Both the position numbers and the translations under genes were made by a program. From assembly GCF_001311135.1 (NCBI RefSeq), contig NZ_BBAG01000008.1:1-64000 (forward strand): a stretch of DNA of 64,000 nucleotides, read 5' to 3'. This stretch comes from Secundilactobacillus paracollinoides DSM 15502 = JCM 11969. GTDB lineage: Bacteria; Bacillota; Bacilli; Lactobacillales; Lactobacillaceae. The notes beneath the pieces were generated by a model. It was given only the letters and a program-made list of their open reading frames with translations. It searched no databases and was not told the origin of the DNA. Of the stretch, positions 27,647 through 36,464 are shown piece after piece. The stretch's first letter is position 1. Each line of letters begins with the position of its first letter.

Positions 27647-27771
27647 AGGAGGATTTAAAGATCGCAAAAGCAGTCAGTGACAGTTTCCAGAAAAATTTGC
27701 CTTCAACTTCTCATCAAGCTATCAAGAGCAATACATCAAGAGTTACATCGCTGAGTTGTAGCTTCTGATTT
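27647..27771 (+). other. Strong ribosome site without a start codon, possible gene remnant
   Basis: Right after the T-box terminator, AAGGAGGA (27647-27654) is followed at the correct spacing by ATCGCAAAAGCAGTC. The frame from that ATC stays open for 35 codons, but no ATG, GTG or TTG is in place. This looks like the decayed head of a former T-box-controlled gene, or a start codon misread (ATG to ATC). The rest of the 27640-27913 interval holds nothing else I can recognise. Confidence 0.4.
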
Positions 27772-27913
27772 ACACAATGCACAATATCAGACTGAAACAG
27801 TATAACTAAAAGTCGACAATTTCCCGCATCGTAACGAAGCGTCATTCAAGAGCACGGTTAGAAAATCCATACAACTATCAAATGTACATAATAAATTATT
27901 GAGGGTGAATAAA

Positions 27914-29314
27914 ATGATGAAGGTAAAACTAAGTTTAAGGGAAGCAATTATCGTGCTAGTCATTGATCTGGCAATCATGGGCAGCGGCGTTATTGGCCTT
28001 GGGCTATCGCCGCAGGTACCAGTGCTGCTGGCCATCACGGTCACGATTTTCTGGGCTAAATTCAAGGGGCTGGACTGGGATCAAATCAACGCCGGAATCA
28101 AGGACGGCATCGATAAGGGAATTATCCCCATCGTGATCTTCATTCTAATTGGGGCCATGATCAGCACCTGGATTGCAGCCGGCACCATCCCAACGTTGAT
28201 GGTCATTGGGTTTAAAGCCATCAGCGCGCAATGGTTCTTGCCCACTGTCTTTCTCGTTTGTGCCTTAGTTGGAGCCGCTGTTGGGAGCTGTTTCACCGTC
28301 GTTTCAACTGTTGGTATCGCCTTCTTTGGCATCGGCATTACCATGGGCTTCAACCCGGCGTTGGTTGCGGGTGCCATCGTTTCCGGCGGTGTCTTTGGCG
28401 ACAAACTCTCCCCGTTATCTGAAACAAACAACCTAGCCGCGGCCGTGGTGGACACCGACCTGTTTGACCACATGAAAACGATTCTGTGGTCGACCCTGCC
28501 AGCAGCCGCAATTTCAACAGTCGCTTTCGCGGTCCTGAGCTTAGGTCACAGCCACGCCAACATGGGCAAGATCAACACTACGGTAGCCGCCCTCTCTGGT
28601 GATTTTCATATCTCGATTATCTCTCTGATTCCGATCGTCCTCGTTTTCGTCTGTGCCGGCTTTAAAATGGCAGCCATTCCAACCATGCTGTTAAACGTCT
28701 TCGTCTCAGCTGGCATGATGTTCATCAACCAGCCGAGTCTCTCAATTACGAAAGCAACGGACATCATCACTAACGGCTACGTTGCCAAGACCGCTAACTC
28801 AGAAGTAAACTTACTCCTGTCCCGTGGCGGTATCGTCAGCATGATGCCAACGGTCGCTTTAATCGTTTTGACTTTGTCACTTGGTGGCTTACTGGTGAAC
28901 TTTGGGTTGATTGGCGCCATCATGACGCCGCTGGCAACCAAGCTCAACAGCCACGCGAAACTGGTTACCGCAGCCATTGCGTCCTGCATCGGCGTCAACA
29001 TCTTCGTCGGTGAACAATTCCTCTCCATCATTTTGCCAGGGCGGTCATTCAAGGACGCCTTCAATAATGGCGGTCTGCAGAGTTCCGCGCTTGGCCGGGT
29101 GCTTGAAGACGGCGGGACCGTGCTCAACTACCTCGTTCCCTGGGGCGTTGGCGGGGTCTTCATCGCGAATACGTTGGGTGTGCCGACGATTCAGTACCTG
29201 CCCTTCGTCTTCTTCAGCCTGCTATGCCCAGTCATGTCGCTGATCAGCGGCTTTACCGGCATCGGTCTGCGTACCAGCGCACCGAAACCAGCTGCTAAGA
29301 CAGCCGAAGCTTAA
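27914..29314 (+). CDS. NhaC-family Na+/H+ antiporter-type transporter, probable tyrosine transporter
   Basis: A polytopic membrane protein of about 466 residues in the NhaC family. Blocks seen are KGIIPIVIFILIGAMISTWI, GSCFTVVSTVGIAFFGIG, GGVFGDKLSPLSETNNLA and NIFVGEQFLSIILPGR. The start at 27914 follows GAGGGTG; a TTG at 27899 overlaps that site. NhaC-like genes of the YheL group are known members of tyrosine T-box regulons and are thought to take up tyrosine. The UAC specifier of the leader upstream supports tyrosine as the substrate rather than sodium/proton exchange alone. Confidence 0.88.
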   Translation: MMKVKLSLREAIIVLVIDLAIMGSGVIGLGLSPQVPVLLAITVTIFWAKFKGLDWDQINAGIKDGIDKGIIPIVIFILIGAMISTWIAAGTIPTLMVIGFKAISAQWFLPTVFLVCALVGAAVGSCFTVVSTVGIAFFGIGITMGFNPALVAGAIVSGGVFGDKLSPLSETNNLAAAVVDTDLFDHMKTILWSTLPAAAISTVAFAVLSLGHSHANMGKINTTVAALSGDFHISIISLIPIVLVFVCAGFKMAAIPTMLLNVFVSAGMMFINQPSLSITKATDIITNGYVAKTANSEVNLLLSRGGIVSMMPTVALIVLTLSLGGLLVNFGLIGAIMTPLATKLNSHAKLVTAAIASCIGVNIFVGEQFLSIILPGRSFKDAFNNGGLQSSALGRVLEDGGTVLNYLVPWGVGGVFIANTLGVPTIQYLPFVFFSLLCPVMSLISGFTGIGLRTSAPKPAAKTAEA

Positions 29315-29327
29315 TTTAAACGATATC

Positions 29328-29362
29328 AAGTCACCGTGGCAACTGTTGCGGTGGCTTTTTTG
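29328..29362 (+). terminator. Terminator of the NhaC-family gene
   Basis: AGTCACCG and CGGTGGCT surround an inner GCAAC/GTTGC stem and are followed by six Ts. Confidence 0.75.
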
Positions 29363-29395
29363 TGGCAAAATAAGTTTTGCTGACCTTCATTTTTG

Positions 29396-29434
29396 TTGAC
29401 ATATATCATATGTAACATATAATATATGTATCAA
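29396..29434 (+). promoter_or_regulatory. Promoter and AT-rich dyads of the cadD-arsR operon
   Basis: TTGACA (29396-29401) and TATAAT (29418-29423) are 16 bases apart. The core is filled with overlapping dyads (CATATGTAACATATAATATATG), as in operators of ArsR/SmtB metal sensors that sit across the promoter. Confidence 0.7.
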
Positions 29435-29454
29435 AGCAAAAGAAGGCTGCGACA

Positions 29455-30018
29455 ATGAATTATTGGCTCCTATTACTGACGTTTATTAGCGTCAACTTAG
29501 ATTTTTTCTTCATGTTGATCTTTTTATTAAAGAAATATGCACTGCCGAAAGTCATGTTGGGCTACCTCTTAGGGAATCTTATCCTGCTGACCCTCAGCTT
29601 CTTTGTTGGCAAGGCGTTGGCCGTCTTTCTCCCTGAATGGGTGCTGGGTATTCTGGGCATCCTCCCCATCTACATGGCATTTCATGATGACGACGATGAC
29701 AATGGTGATAAATCCAGCAAGTCCCCCATTTGGGCGGTGTGCGGGACCTACCTGTCCGTTTGCGCCGGCTGCAATCTTTCCATTTTCCTGCCAGTCCTTG
29801 TGGGCGAAACTATGGTACACTTTTTAATGACGTTAGTGTTTATCGGCAGCTTGACCCTGATCGTGGTCGTCTTGATCAAAATGGTCGCTGATATTCCTGC
29901 TGTCGCCAATGTCATGGCGGCACACGGCGAAAAACTGATGAAGATCTGTTACGTCGTCATTGGCCTGTATGTCTTTTGGGACAGCGGCCTGATCAGTCAC
30001 CTGCTAACGTTAATTTAA
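29455..30018 (+). CDS. CadD-family cadmium resistance transporter
   Basis: A 187-residue membrane protein with five to six hydrophobic segments and a central acidic loop (FHDDDDDNGDKSS). This is the pattern of CadD, a small cadmium efflux or binding protein of Firmicutes related to the LysE fold. The CAGCNLSIFLPVLV segment has two cysteines that could touch metal. The following gene, 19 bases away, encodes an ArsR-type metal sensor, so the pair is a self-regulated metal-resistance operon. Confidence 0.86.
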   Translation: MNYWLLLLTFISVNLDFFFMLIFLLKKYALPKVMLGYLLGNLILLTLSFFVGKALAVFLPEWVLGILGILPIYMAFHDDDDDNGDKSSKSPIWAVCGTYLSVCAGCNLSIFLPVLVGETMVHFLMTLVFIGSLTLIVVVLIKMVADIPAVANVMAAHGEKLMKICYVVIGLYVFWDSGLISHLLTLI

Positions 30019-30037
30019 CGAGTCGAGGTAACGCACT

Positions 30038-30382
30038 ATGGACGTGAATGACGCGCTCATTGATGAAGCGGTTAAAATTTATAAAGTGTTAAGCAATAAA
30101 AATCGCATCAAGATCCTCTATTTTTTAGAAAATCACGAAGCGGACGTGTCCAGCATCGTTGACCATTTAGGCATTGATCAGCCAGTTGTTTCCCACCAGC
30201 TTGCCATTCTTTACCAGTATCAGCTGGTGACGAAAACCAAGCAGGGGAAGCACATGTTTTACTGTCTGGATGACCCGCATATTTTAGAAATGGTGGACGC
30301 GATGCTGGGACACGTTTCCCATGAGATCAAGGGTGAACCGCATCCTGGAACGCTGCATCAAAACCAATTAAGACAAAAATAA
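30038..30382 (+). CDS. ArsR/SmtB family metal sensor, CzrA-like
   Basis: A 114-residue winged-helix repressor: the recognition region is VSSIVDHLGIDQPVVSHQLAIL. The last helix has D-P-H, then H eleven residues on, then V-S-H (DPHILEMVDAMLGHVSH). This D-x-H-x10-H-x2-H spacing is that of the alpha-5 zinc site of CzrA. The alpha-3 cysteines of CadC are missing. It should therefore sense Zn(II) or Co(II) through that site and release the cadD promoter. Confidence 0.9.
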   Translation: MDVNDALIDEAVKIYKVLSNKNRIKILYFLENHEADVSSIVDHLGIDQPVVSHQLAILYQYQLVTKTKQGKHMFYCLDDPHILEMVDAMLGHVSHEIKGEPHPGTLHQNQLRQK

Positions 30383-30426
30383 ACTGCAACTAGGAGATGA
30401 CACTCTCTCAGTTGCGGTTTATTTTG
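30381..30426. terminator. Bidirectional terminator between convergent genes
   Basis: AAACTGCAACT pairs with AGTTGCGGTTT with one wobble and is followed by ATTTTG. It overlaps the last base of the ArsR stop codon region and ends four bases before the SDR stop. Confidence 0.8.
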
Positions 30427-30430
30427 TCGC

Positions 30431-31162
30431 TTATCGTTGTTGCCGTTCAATCGAAGACAAGACCTGGCCATCAGACCCAAGAATCTCACCGTTGTGTGGT
30501 TGCTCATCCGTCAAAATATCAACGATGGCCTTGCTGCCTTCAGCGAGCGTCTTCATAAACGGCCCCTCCATGTGGTTGTTGATGTCCGTTGACACCCCAC
30601 CTGGAAAAATGCCGTAGATTGAGACTGGTCGCTTCGTCTTCACAATATCGACAGCCAAGCTTTGAATCAGTGCGTTGAGCGTTGCCTTAGACACTGAATA
30701 GGCAGCCGGGTTATAGAAAACGGACGGTGTGCCTAATCCCGTGATATTCGCGATTTGGCCGTTATTCGTTTCAAGGATCGGCATGAAGGCCTGAATCATC
30801 CGCAACGACCCGTAAAAATTCACTTCTAGTGTGGCCGCGTAATCGGCAGCAGTGGTTGCTAGCGCCGGCTTCGTCATGTCGCCAGCGATGCCCGCATTGT
30901 TGACCAGTAAATCCAAATCAGGATGACTTTGACGAATCTCCGCCGCAGCAACTGTGACTGACGCGTCATCTGTCACATCCAACTGAACGCTGTCTAACTG
31001 CGACCCGTCGATGCCTGACGCAACCAAATCAGCCACGGTCTTTTCGCCAGCAGCTTGCTGCCGGGCGCCGATAATCACCTGGTTGCCTTGCTGTGCCAGT
31101 TGAGTGGCAACTTCTAGACCGATGCCGCGGTTGGCACCTGAAATCAAAACAGTTTGTGTCAT
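30431..31162 (-). CDS. SDR family NAD(P)-dependent oxidoreductase
   Basis: A classical short-chain dehydrogenase of 243 residues. It has the cofactor loop SGANRGIG, DVTD and NNAG blocks, the catalytic serine in ITGLGTPSV region, and Y-x3-K in AYSVSKATL. The substrate is unknown; the group includes carbonyl and quinone reductases. GAGGC precedes the start. It is a single-gene unit. Confidence 0.88.
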   Translation of the reverse strand: MTQTVLISGANRGIGLEVATQLAQQGNQVIIGARQQAAGEKTVADLVASGIDGSQLDSVQLDVTDDASVTVAAAEIRQSHPDLDLLVNNAGIAGDMTKPALATTAADYAATLEVNFYGSLRMIQAFMPILETNNGQIANITGLGTPSVFYNPAAYSVSKATLNALIQSLAVDIVKTKRPVSIYGIFPGGVSTDINNHMEGPFMKTLAEGSKAIVDILTDEQPHNGEILGSDGQVLSSIERQQR

Positions 31163-31317
31163 TATTTAGCCTCACTTTAAACGCTTATTTTAAAATTATC
31201 GCGCAATCGTTAAATTGAACGTGGCGCATCATACTTAACGAGATGAACTCATTTTATCACTAATAATTTTAAATACAATTGTTTAACATAAAACTAATTA
31301 AAGTTAATTGACGAAAT

Positions 31318-32079
31318 CTATTTCAATACCCGTTCTTCTGCCCATAGCCCCCAAAGTGCGACAACCAGAATCGGAATGAAAACAATCAGCAGGCTCGTCC
31401 AATCCATCACTGACGAACTGACCGATGTGATATTTGGCGTAAAATCAATCATACTGTGCAGAATAATTGGGATCAACAGGCCGTTTGCCGCAACTCGAAT
31501 CGCGGCGAAAAACACCCCGATCACAGCGGCGTAGAAAACTTGTTGCACAGTGACTTCGACGCCCTGCCCCTCGCTAATGATGTTAAACAAGTGCAGACAG
31601 CCGAAGATCAGACTGCTCCAGATTGCCGAACTGATAAACGGGTGCCGCGAGTTTTGTGAGAATGCCAGCAATCCTGAAAATAGTAACCCACGGCAACTTA
31701 ACTCTTCAAATACCCCCGCCATCACTGCGGTTAACGTCACCGCTAAAATAGTTGCTGGATGGTGAAAGACCTGCACAAAGTTCGGCAGGACATTGTCAAT
31801 CAGCATGAGCAACACCATCACGATAGTCATTACGATCAATGGTAACCGCGTGTGACGACGAAAGCCGATGCGTTCGGTTGTTATATTCGTTGTTCTAATT
31901 GTCATGAGCATGATACCCAGTAAGACGATGGCAATGACCACGTGGATTATCATGAACACTTGGTCTGTTTCTTTTAGGCCAAGCTTGACCAATAGCGCGC
32001 CGCTGCATAGATATGTGATCATGACGCAGATAAAGATGATGCATTTTTTTAGGCCGTTCCCCTGGTTGATGAGTTGCAT
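31318..32079 (-). CDS. CPBP family intramembrane metalloprotease
   Basis: A 253-residue membrane protein with about eight hydrophobic segments. The three CPBP (Abi/CAAX) motifs are present: FEELSCRG (E-E-x3-R), FGCLHLFN (F-x3-H), and ILHSMIDF (H-x3-D). Family members cleave within the membrane; in lactobacilli some act in bacteriocin immunity. No bacteriocin gene is visible nearby. AGGGGAAG gives a good ribosome site. It follows the ABC permease gene on the same strand, with repeat C3 in between. Confidence 0.85.
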   Translation of the reverse strand: MQLINQGNGLKKCIIFICVMITYLCSGALLVKLGLKETDQVFMIIHVVIAIVLLGIMLMTIRTTNITTERIGFRRHTRLPLIVMTIVMVLLMLIDNVLPNFVQVFHHPATILAVTLTAVMAGVFEELSCRGLLFSGLLAFSQNSRHPFISSAIWSSLIFGCLHLFNIISEGQGVEVTVQQVFYAAVIGVFFAAIRVAANGLLIPIILHSMIDFTPNITSVSSSVMDWTSLLIVFIPILVVALWGLWAEERVLK

Positions 32080-32127
32080 GTTGGCTTCCCCTGTGTTTGT
32101 TGTCGTTGTGAACTTTTTTAGTTTCTG

Positions 32128-32307
32128 ACTTTCTATTCGACTTTAGCCGTAACGTGTTCAATACTCAGCCTTTCTATTAGCCTCGGGCCTTAACGTGCTC
32201 CACAAGGCACGGGGCTAACGTGTAACGGGCTCTGGCACAAATGCCAAGTTCGGGCATTTCTGCCAGAGTCCCTTACACACCGCCCCTAGACCGCCTTGCT
32301 TCGCACT
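32128..32307 (-). repeat. Repeat family C, copy C3 with partial duplicate
   Basis: A full copy at about 32168-32307, preceded at 32128-32160 by a fragment of its outer end (CTTTCTATT...GCCGTAACGTGTTC). Its central stem is the GGCA/TGCC variant, GTGTAACGGGCTCTGGCA with TGCCAGAGTCCCTTACAC. The GAGTGCG end touches the stop codon of the ABC permease gene. Confidence 0.85.
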
Positions 32308-33074
32308 CAGGCTGCCTTCGTACTCGTCTCCACCCAATGCTTCATCAAATAAACATTTACAACAGAAAGAATGACCGCACTCACTAAGAAATATCCTGCT
32401 GCAATCAGTGTTGCGCTTCCCAGTTGCGCCGTTGGGGTACCTCCCAACATGTTGAGGTTCACCATGTTGCCTAAAGCTGAACTCAGTAGTTTTTGCATCC
32501 AGCTGACGATATTAACGACCACAAAGAACACAATGATAGCTAGGATAACCCGGATCAGTCTTTGCCGGAATGCCGGTAAGAACGCTGCTACCGAGGTAGT
32601 TACAAGATGAATCGTGCTGATGAAAATCCAGCCAAACAGCAACAGTGCAGCCATCAGGATCATGACGCCAAACGTGTCGTAGTAGACGACTGAACTTTGA
32701 CCAAATGGATCACCAAAATTCGTGAGGCTGCAGATGAAGATAATAACCACTTGAATCACGACAAAATAAACATAGCTTAGCAGCGTTGTTAATACGTTTG
32801 CTGTATATAATTTCGTATCAGATACCGGAATCAACCGGTAATTATTTGCCGTCCACACGTGTTCTTGGTCTCGGGCCAGCAAAATGAAGAGCACAAAACC
32901 TACAAGTCCAAAGACCATAGCCGACAAATCGCCGATAACGCTAAAACTGTTGCCACGGAACACTTCCAATAGCGTCCAAACGATCAGACCAATCAATCCG
33001 ATACCGGTCAGTTGATAAACCGTCCGATTCTTTTCTTGCCACATCGTTACTAATAGTTTGCCAAAACTAGTCAT
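32307..33074 (-). CDS. ABC transporter permease of a YtrA-type operon
   Basis: A membrane protein of about 255 residues with six hydrophobic segments. It begins TSFGKLLVTMWQEKN at 33074, overlapping the ATPase stop in an ATGAC; the longer frame to 33197 lies inside the ATPase gene and is not real. It pairs with the upstream ATPase. Its class resembles the YtrC/D or lantibiotic self-protection type permeases. Confidence 0.84.
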   Translation of the reverse strand: MTSFGKLLVTMWQEKNRTVYQLTGIGLIGLIVWTLLEVFRGNSFSVIGDLSAMVFGLVGFVLFILLARDQEHVWTANNYRLIPVSDTKLYTANVLTTLLSYVYFVVIQVVIIFICSLTNFGDPFGQSSVVYYDTFGVMILMAALLLFGWIFISTIHLVTTSVAAFLPAFRQRLIRVILAIIVFFVVVNIVSWMQKLLSSALGNMVNLNMLGGTPTAQLGSATLIAAGYFLVSAVILSVVNVYLMKHWVETSTKAA

Positions 33075-33777
33075 TATCGCTCTCCCCTTCCGCGTAAAAC
33101 CCTTCATAGTAATCTTCAATGCTCTGACCATTTTCCCGAATTTCATCGGCCTTTTTCTGATCAACAACGGTCTGGTCCTTGACCACAGCGACGGCATCTA
33201 AAATGTTCGCAATGTCAGCAACGTGGTGGTCACTAATGAGAATCGTTGCAGTCTCTGGCTTCCACTGAATAATACTGGCAACGATCTTCTTACGGCTCAT
33301 ACTATCGATGCCGTTAAAGGGTTCATCCAGCAGGTACAACTTGGCCTGACGTGATAGCGCAATGGCCACCACGAACTTTTGGTGGTTCCCTTTTGAGAGT
33401 TGATTGAACCGTTGATTTTCATCTAAACTCAAATCTGCCGCTAAGTTTTTGAAGGTATCCATATCAAAGTCAGGATACACATGGTTATAAAATTGTGCGA
33501 TCTGGCCTAATTTTCGACTATCATTGACGCCACTCACCTGTTCACTGAAACTGACGATTGCCTTCCGCTCAGCCGGTTTAGTCTGATCACCGATGGCAAT
33601 CGTGCCATGGTAACTGGTTGCAGCGCCTGCGATCAGTCGCATTAAGGTCGTTTTCCCAGCCCCGTTTGCCCCGAGTAACCCGACAATTTGATTGCCATCG
33701 AGGGTCAGATTCAACCCTGTTAGAATCGTTTTTAAATTTCGTTTATAGGTTAAATTTTCAACCGTTAATACTGTCAT
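33067..33777 (-). CDS. ABC transporter ATP-binding protein
   Basis: A 236-residue ATPase. Walker A is GANGAGKTT, the signature is LSKGNHQKF (non-canonical), and Walker B is LYLLDEPFNGID. Lacks the long insertions of exporters. Four bases overlap with the GntR gene upstream (ATGA) and eight with the permease, so all three are one operon. Such systems respond to cell-envelope stress in Firmicutes. Confidence 0.9.
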   Translation of the reverse strand: MTVLTVENLTYKRNLKTILTGLNLTLDGNQIVGLLGANGAGKTTLMRLIAGAATSYHGTIAIGDQTKPAERKAIVSFSEQVSGVNDSRKLGQIAQFYNHVYPDFDMDTFKNLAADLSLDENQRFNQLSKGNHQKFVVAIALSRQAKLYLLDEPFNGIDSMSRKKIVASIIQWKPETATILISDHHVADIANILDAVAVVKDQTVVDQKKADEIRENGQSIEDYYEGFYAEGESDND

Positions 33778-34151
33778 GCTTGTGCCTGCTCCTTTCGTTT
33801 TGAAATATAATCGGTAAGATAAGTCACCATCTCATCTGGCGTGATCTGCAGGTCCGCCAACCGGTCATACATCAGTGCCAACTGCTCCTCCACAACACGA
33901 TGCTTCATATCAGTCAACGTGCTCACATCCGTCGTCACGAAGTTGCCGCGACCACGCTTGGATTCTAAAATGCCTTCATTGATGAGTTCACCCAGCGCTC
34001 GCTGAATCGTATTCACGTTAACTGTTAAGGTTAACGCCAATTGCCGAACAGCTGGCAGCTTATCCCCCGGTGCCAGGTGGTTCACAATGATTTCTTGATA
34101 AATATATTGCTTAATCTGGTAATAAATTGGGATCTTATCGTCGAATTCCAA
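33774..34151 (-). CDS. GntR family regulator, YtrA subfamily
   Basis: A 125-residue regulator with the GntR winged helix (YQEIIVNHLAPGDKLPAVRQLA, NVNTIQRALGELINEGILESKRGRG) and only a short C-terminal tail, as in the YtrA subfamily. It leads the ABC operon it probably represses. The operator at 34172 is 21 bases before its start. Confidence 0.92.
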   Translation of the reverse strand: MEFDDKIPIYYQIKQYIYQEIIVNHLAPGDKLPAVRQLALTLTVNVNTIQRALGELINEGILESKRGRGNFVTTDVSTLTDMKHRVVEEQLALMYDRLADLQITPDEMVTYLTDYISKRKEQAQA

Positions 34152-34171
34152 GGTGTGTGTCCTCCTTTACT

Positions 34172-34195
34172 AGTGTATTAGCTTTCTAGTACACT
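34172..34195. promoter_or_regulatory. YtrA-type operator
   Basis: AGTGTATTAG-CTTT-CTAGTACACT is a 10-4-10 inverted repeat with one mismatch. The outer AGTGTA...TACACT is the form known for YtrA-type GntR repressors. Confidence 0.8.
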
Positions 34196-34251
34196 ATAAC
34201 TGAGTGATACTCGTTTGACAAGGATTTATTTTGATTATTTTTTGGGATAGT

Positions 34252-34291
34252 AAAAGAACGCTGCAGTTGTAGGGCTGCGGCGTTCTTTTTT
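34252..34291. terminator. Bidirectional terminator
   Basis: AAAGAACGCTGCAG pairs with CTGCGGCGTTCTTT, leaving T-runs on both strands. It closes the GGDEF-EAL transcript beyond repeat C4. Confidence 0.8.
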
Positions 34292-34315
34292 GATCTTATT
34301 TTTTGACTTTGGTCT

Positions 34316-34620
34316 TAGAGTCTGTCAATAAACTGTGGACAAGTGTTACGGGTGATGACCAAAAGTCAGGCTCGGGCTTTTCAGAGCTCTTTCTATTAGC
34401 CTCGAGCCGTAACGTGCGCCACAAGGCAAGGGGCGGCCATGTAATGGACTCTGCCCCTTAACCGCCTTGTTCTGCACTCAGCTTTCTATTAGCCTCGAGA
34501 CTAAACGTGTTCAGCAAGGCACGGGGCTAACGTGTAACGGACTCTGACCCAAAAGTCAGGCCTGGACTTTTGGGTCAGAGTCCGTTACACACCGCCCCTA
34601 AACCGCCTTACTTCACACTC
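34316..34620 (-). repeat. Repeat family C, tandem copies C4
   Basis: A decayed core fragment (34316-34385), a copy without central hairpin (34388-34480), and a full copy (34482-34620). The full copy has a perfect stem GTGTAACGGACTCTGACC paired with GGTCAGAGTCCGTTACAC, extended through CCAAAAGTC/GACTTTTGG. Its GAGTGTGAAG end encodes the last codons S-V-K of the GGDEF-EAL protein. Confidence 0.87.
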
Positions 34621-36440
34621 TCTTCTTCTGGCAACGACGGCTTCGCAAAATAGTAGCCTTGCTGTCTGAAGATGCCATAGTGGTCGACAGAATACTGAGA
34701 TTCGTCATTTGTTTCGACACCTTCTAGGACGAATTCTAGGTTGTTTTGGTTGGCAATATTTTTCCAAAAACCAATTCTTTCCAACAGTTGGTCAGGAGCA
34801 TTGGTCTTTCTGAGGTTTTGAATAGCAAATTTGATGCCATCGATATACTTAAACATATCCAACACCAGTTCATAACTGTTATCGGACCCAACATCGTCCA
34901 AGTATAGTTTGATGCCGCCGGCGGCATAAATGTGACTGATATTTTCGACGATCTCACTCGTCGGCGCATCCATAATTTCGACCACGAATTCATCGATTCG
35001 CGGTTCATGTTTTTTAAAATGAACGAGTGCTTTCGCAATTTCTGGGTCGGAGAATTGCTTCGCTGTCAGGTTGATATTAACGCCTCGACAGTCGTTATGA
35101 TTGAGCACCTGCTTGATCAGACTGATCTGCGTGGTGACCGGAATTTCAAAGCTTTCCGGTAGGCGCCAACGATTACGATCAAACTCACGCAACAGCATTT
35201 CGTTTAACAATAATGGGTGGTCTGACTGACTTGCATTGACGATGGGCTGCACAAAGTAACGGTACGTTGGGTACCAGTTAGTGGCCCGGCGCGCGTGCTG
35301 ATCCACACCTTCAACAGTGATGGCATCGCGGCCAACGCGTTTGCTTTGATTCAAACTCTTCGTTGCGCGTTTATAAGTATCTTCAACCGATTCATCCACT
35401 GTTTGAACTGCCGTCACCCCAACGGAAATCGTCAGGTCAGCTTCATGCTCTTGGTAGTAAAATTCGTGTGTCCGCACGGTATCCCAGCAGTCCAACAGAA
35501 TCGGCGCAGTATCCACCGGCGTGGCGTTGGTGAAGATGGCATTGAACTCTTCACCGCCAGACCGGAACAAATGGTAAGCCGTACTATATTGTTGAAGAAC
35601 TTGTTGCAACAGTGCTTCAAAATCTGCCAAAATGGCATTGGCACCCCGGCGACCAAACCGATCGTTGATGTCTGTAAACCGGTCAATGTCAATGATAGCG
35701 ATGGTCATTGAGGTCTTGCTGCCACGGTTGGCATCAAATAGACTGTTGACATCACGTTCATATGAAGCATAGAGCGTCGTTGGCGTGATATCCTGATCAC
35801 CCTTATTTTTCGGGCTCACCATATCCTGGCTCTTTTGGATGATCCAATACCCGCAAGTAATGGCCGTCATAACCATGTACAACCCAATACTGAACCAGAG
35901 ATTAATATCAGTGATCGGTATACCAGGATACGTCAGCCAAAAGCCCAGCGCAACGTAGAGTCCCGCTGCCATGCACGTCCAAAATCGGTATCGCACAGCC
36001 ATTTTATGCGTCCGGATCAAGTAAAACAGGCCTAGTAAGCCAAGACTGACTAGGATATTTTGCACGGAGAACAGATTCTGGATATGCCCCACTTCCCAGA
36101 CGATAAACAGCACCGCACACCGTGCCAGATAGCCAGGCGTTTTCAGTTGTGTATCTAAAATCGGGAACGCAATGAGAAACACGCCAATGCTTGTGTACAT
36201 GTGTGTGTTGGCGCTCGAAAATAAGCCTGCCAAACACAGCACGCCCCCTAAGAGCCATACGACTAACGGTAATCCTAATCGAATGGCATTTTGTTGCTGC
36301 TCGGTCAGTCCGTTGTTCGTTTCTAACAGATGCCAGGTACGAGAATAACCAATCATAATACCCGAAACGAAAAATATGGCGAAGATTAAGAGGGTTAACT
36401 GGGTAAAGAAACTATCTGCAGTCAAACCGGTAATCATCAT
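34608..36440 (-). CDS. Membrane GGDEF-EAL protein (cyclic di-GMP turnover)
   Basis: About 610 residues. Seven to eight N-terminal membrane segments lead to a GGDEF domain with the active-site RSGGEEF and then an EAL domain. EAL motifs are present in altered form: NEML for E-A-L, NINLTAKQF, VVEIMD, YLDDVGSDNSYELV, and EGVET, then QGYYFAKP. The start at 36440 follows AAGGAGGGG. A related EAL-only protein lies at 38710 and a GGDEF-only protein at 52418. The last three codons come from repeat C4. Whether it makes or breaks cyclic di-GMP cannot be settled from the sequence. Confidence 0.9.
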   Translation of the reverse strand: MMITGLTADSFFTQLTLLIFAIFFVSGIMIGYSRTWHLLETNNGLTEQQQNAIRLGLPLVVWLLGGVLCLAGLFSSANTHMYTSIGVFLIAFPILDTQLKTPGYLARCAVLFIVWEVGHIQNLFSVQNILVSLGLLGLFYLIRTHKMAVRYRFWTCMAAGLYVALGFWLTYPGIPITDINLWFSIGLYMVMTAITCGYWIIQKSQDMVSPKNKGDQDITPTTLYASYERDVNSLFDANRGSKTSMTIAIIDIDRFTDINDRFGRRGANAILADFEALLQQVLQQYSTAYHLFRSGGEEFNAIFTNATPVDTAPILLDCWDTVRTHEFYYQEHEADLTISVGVTAVQTVDESVEDTYKRATKSLNQSKRVGRDAITVEGVDQHARRATNWYPTYRYFVQPIVNASQSDHPLLLNEMLLREFDRNRWRLPESFEIPVTTQISLIKQVLNHNDCRGVNINLTAKQFSDPEIAKALVHFKKHEPRIDEFVVEIMDAPTSEIVENISHIYAAGGIKLYLDDVGSDNSYELVLDMFKYIDGIKFAIQNLRKTNAPDQLLERIGFWKNIANQNNLEFVLEGVETNDESQYSVDHYGIFRQQGYYFAKPSLPEEESVK

Positions 36441-36464
36441 GAATCCCCTCCTTAAGGACCCGGC

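Noticed and set aside
27647-27771. A real small gene directly behind the T-box
   Set aside because: No valid start codon at the correct spacing, and the 35-codon frame shows no recognisable protein character.
33075-33197. An upstream start for the ABC permease at 33197
   Set aside because: The extra codons lie inside the ATPase gene in another frame. The ATG at 33074 has the usual stop-start overlap.
34608-34620. Repeat C4 as a truncation of the GGDEF-EAL gene
   Set aside because: The EAL domain is complete up to QGYYFAKPSLP before the repeat begins, so the repeat only replaces a few terminal codons.
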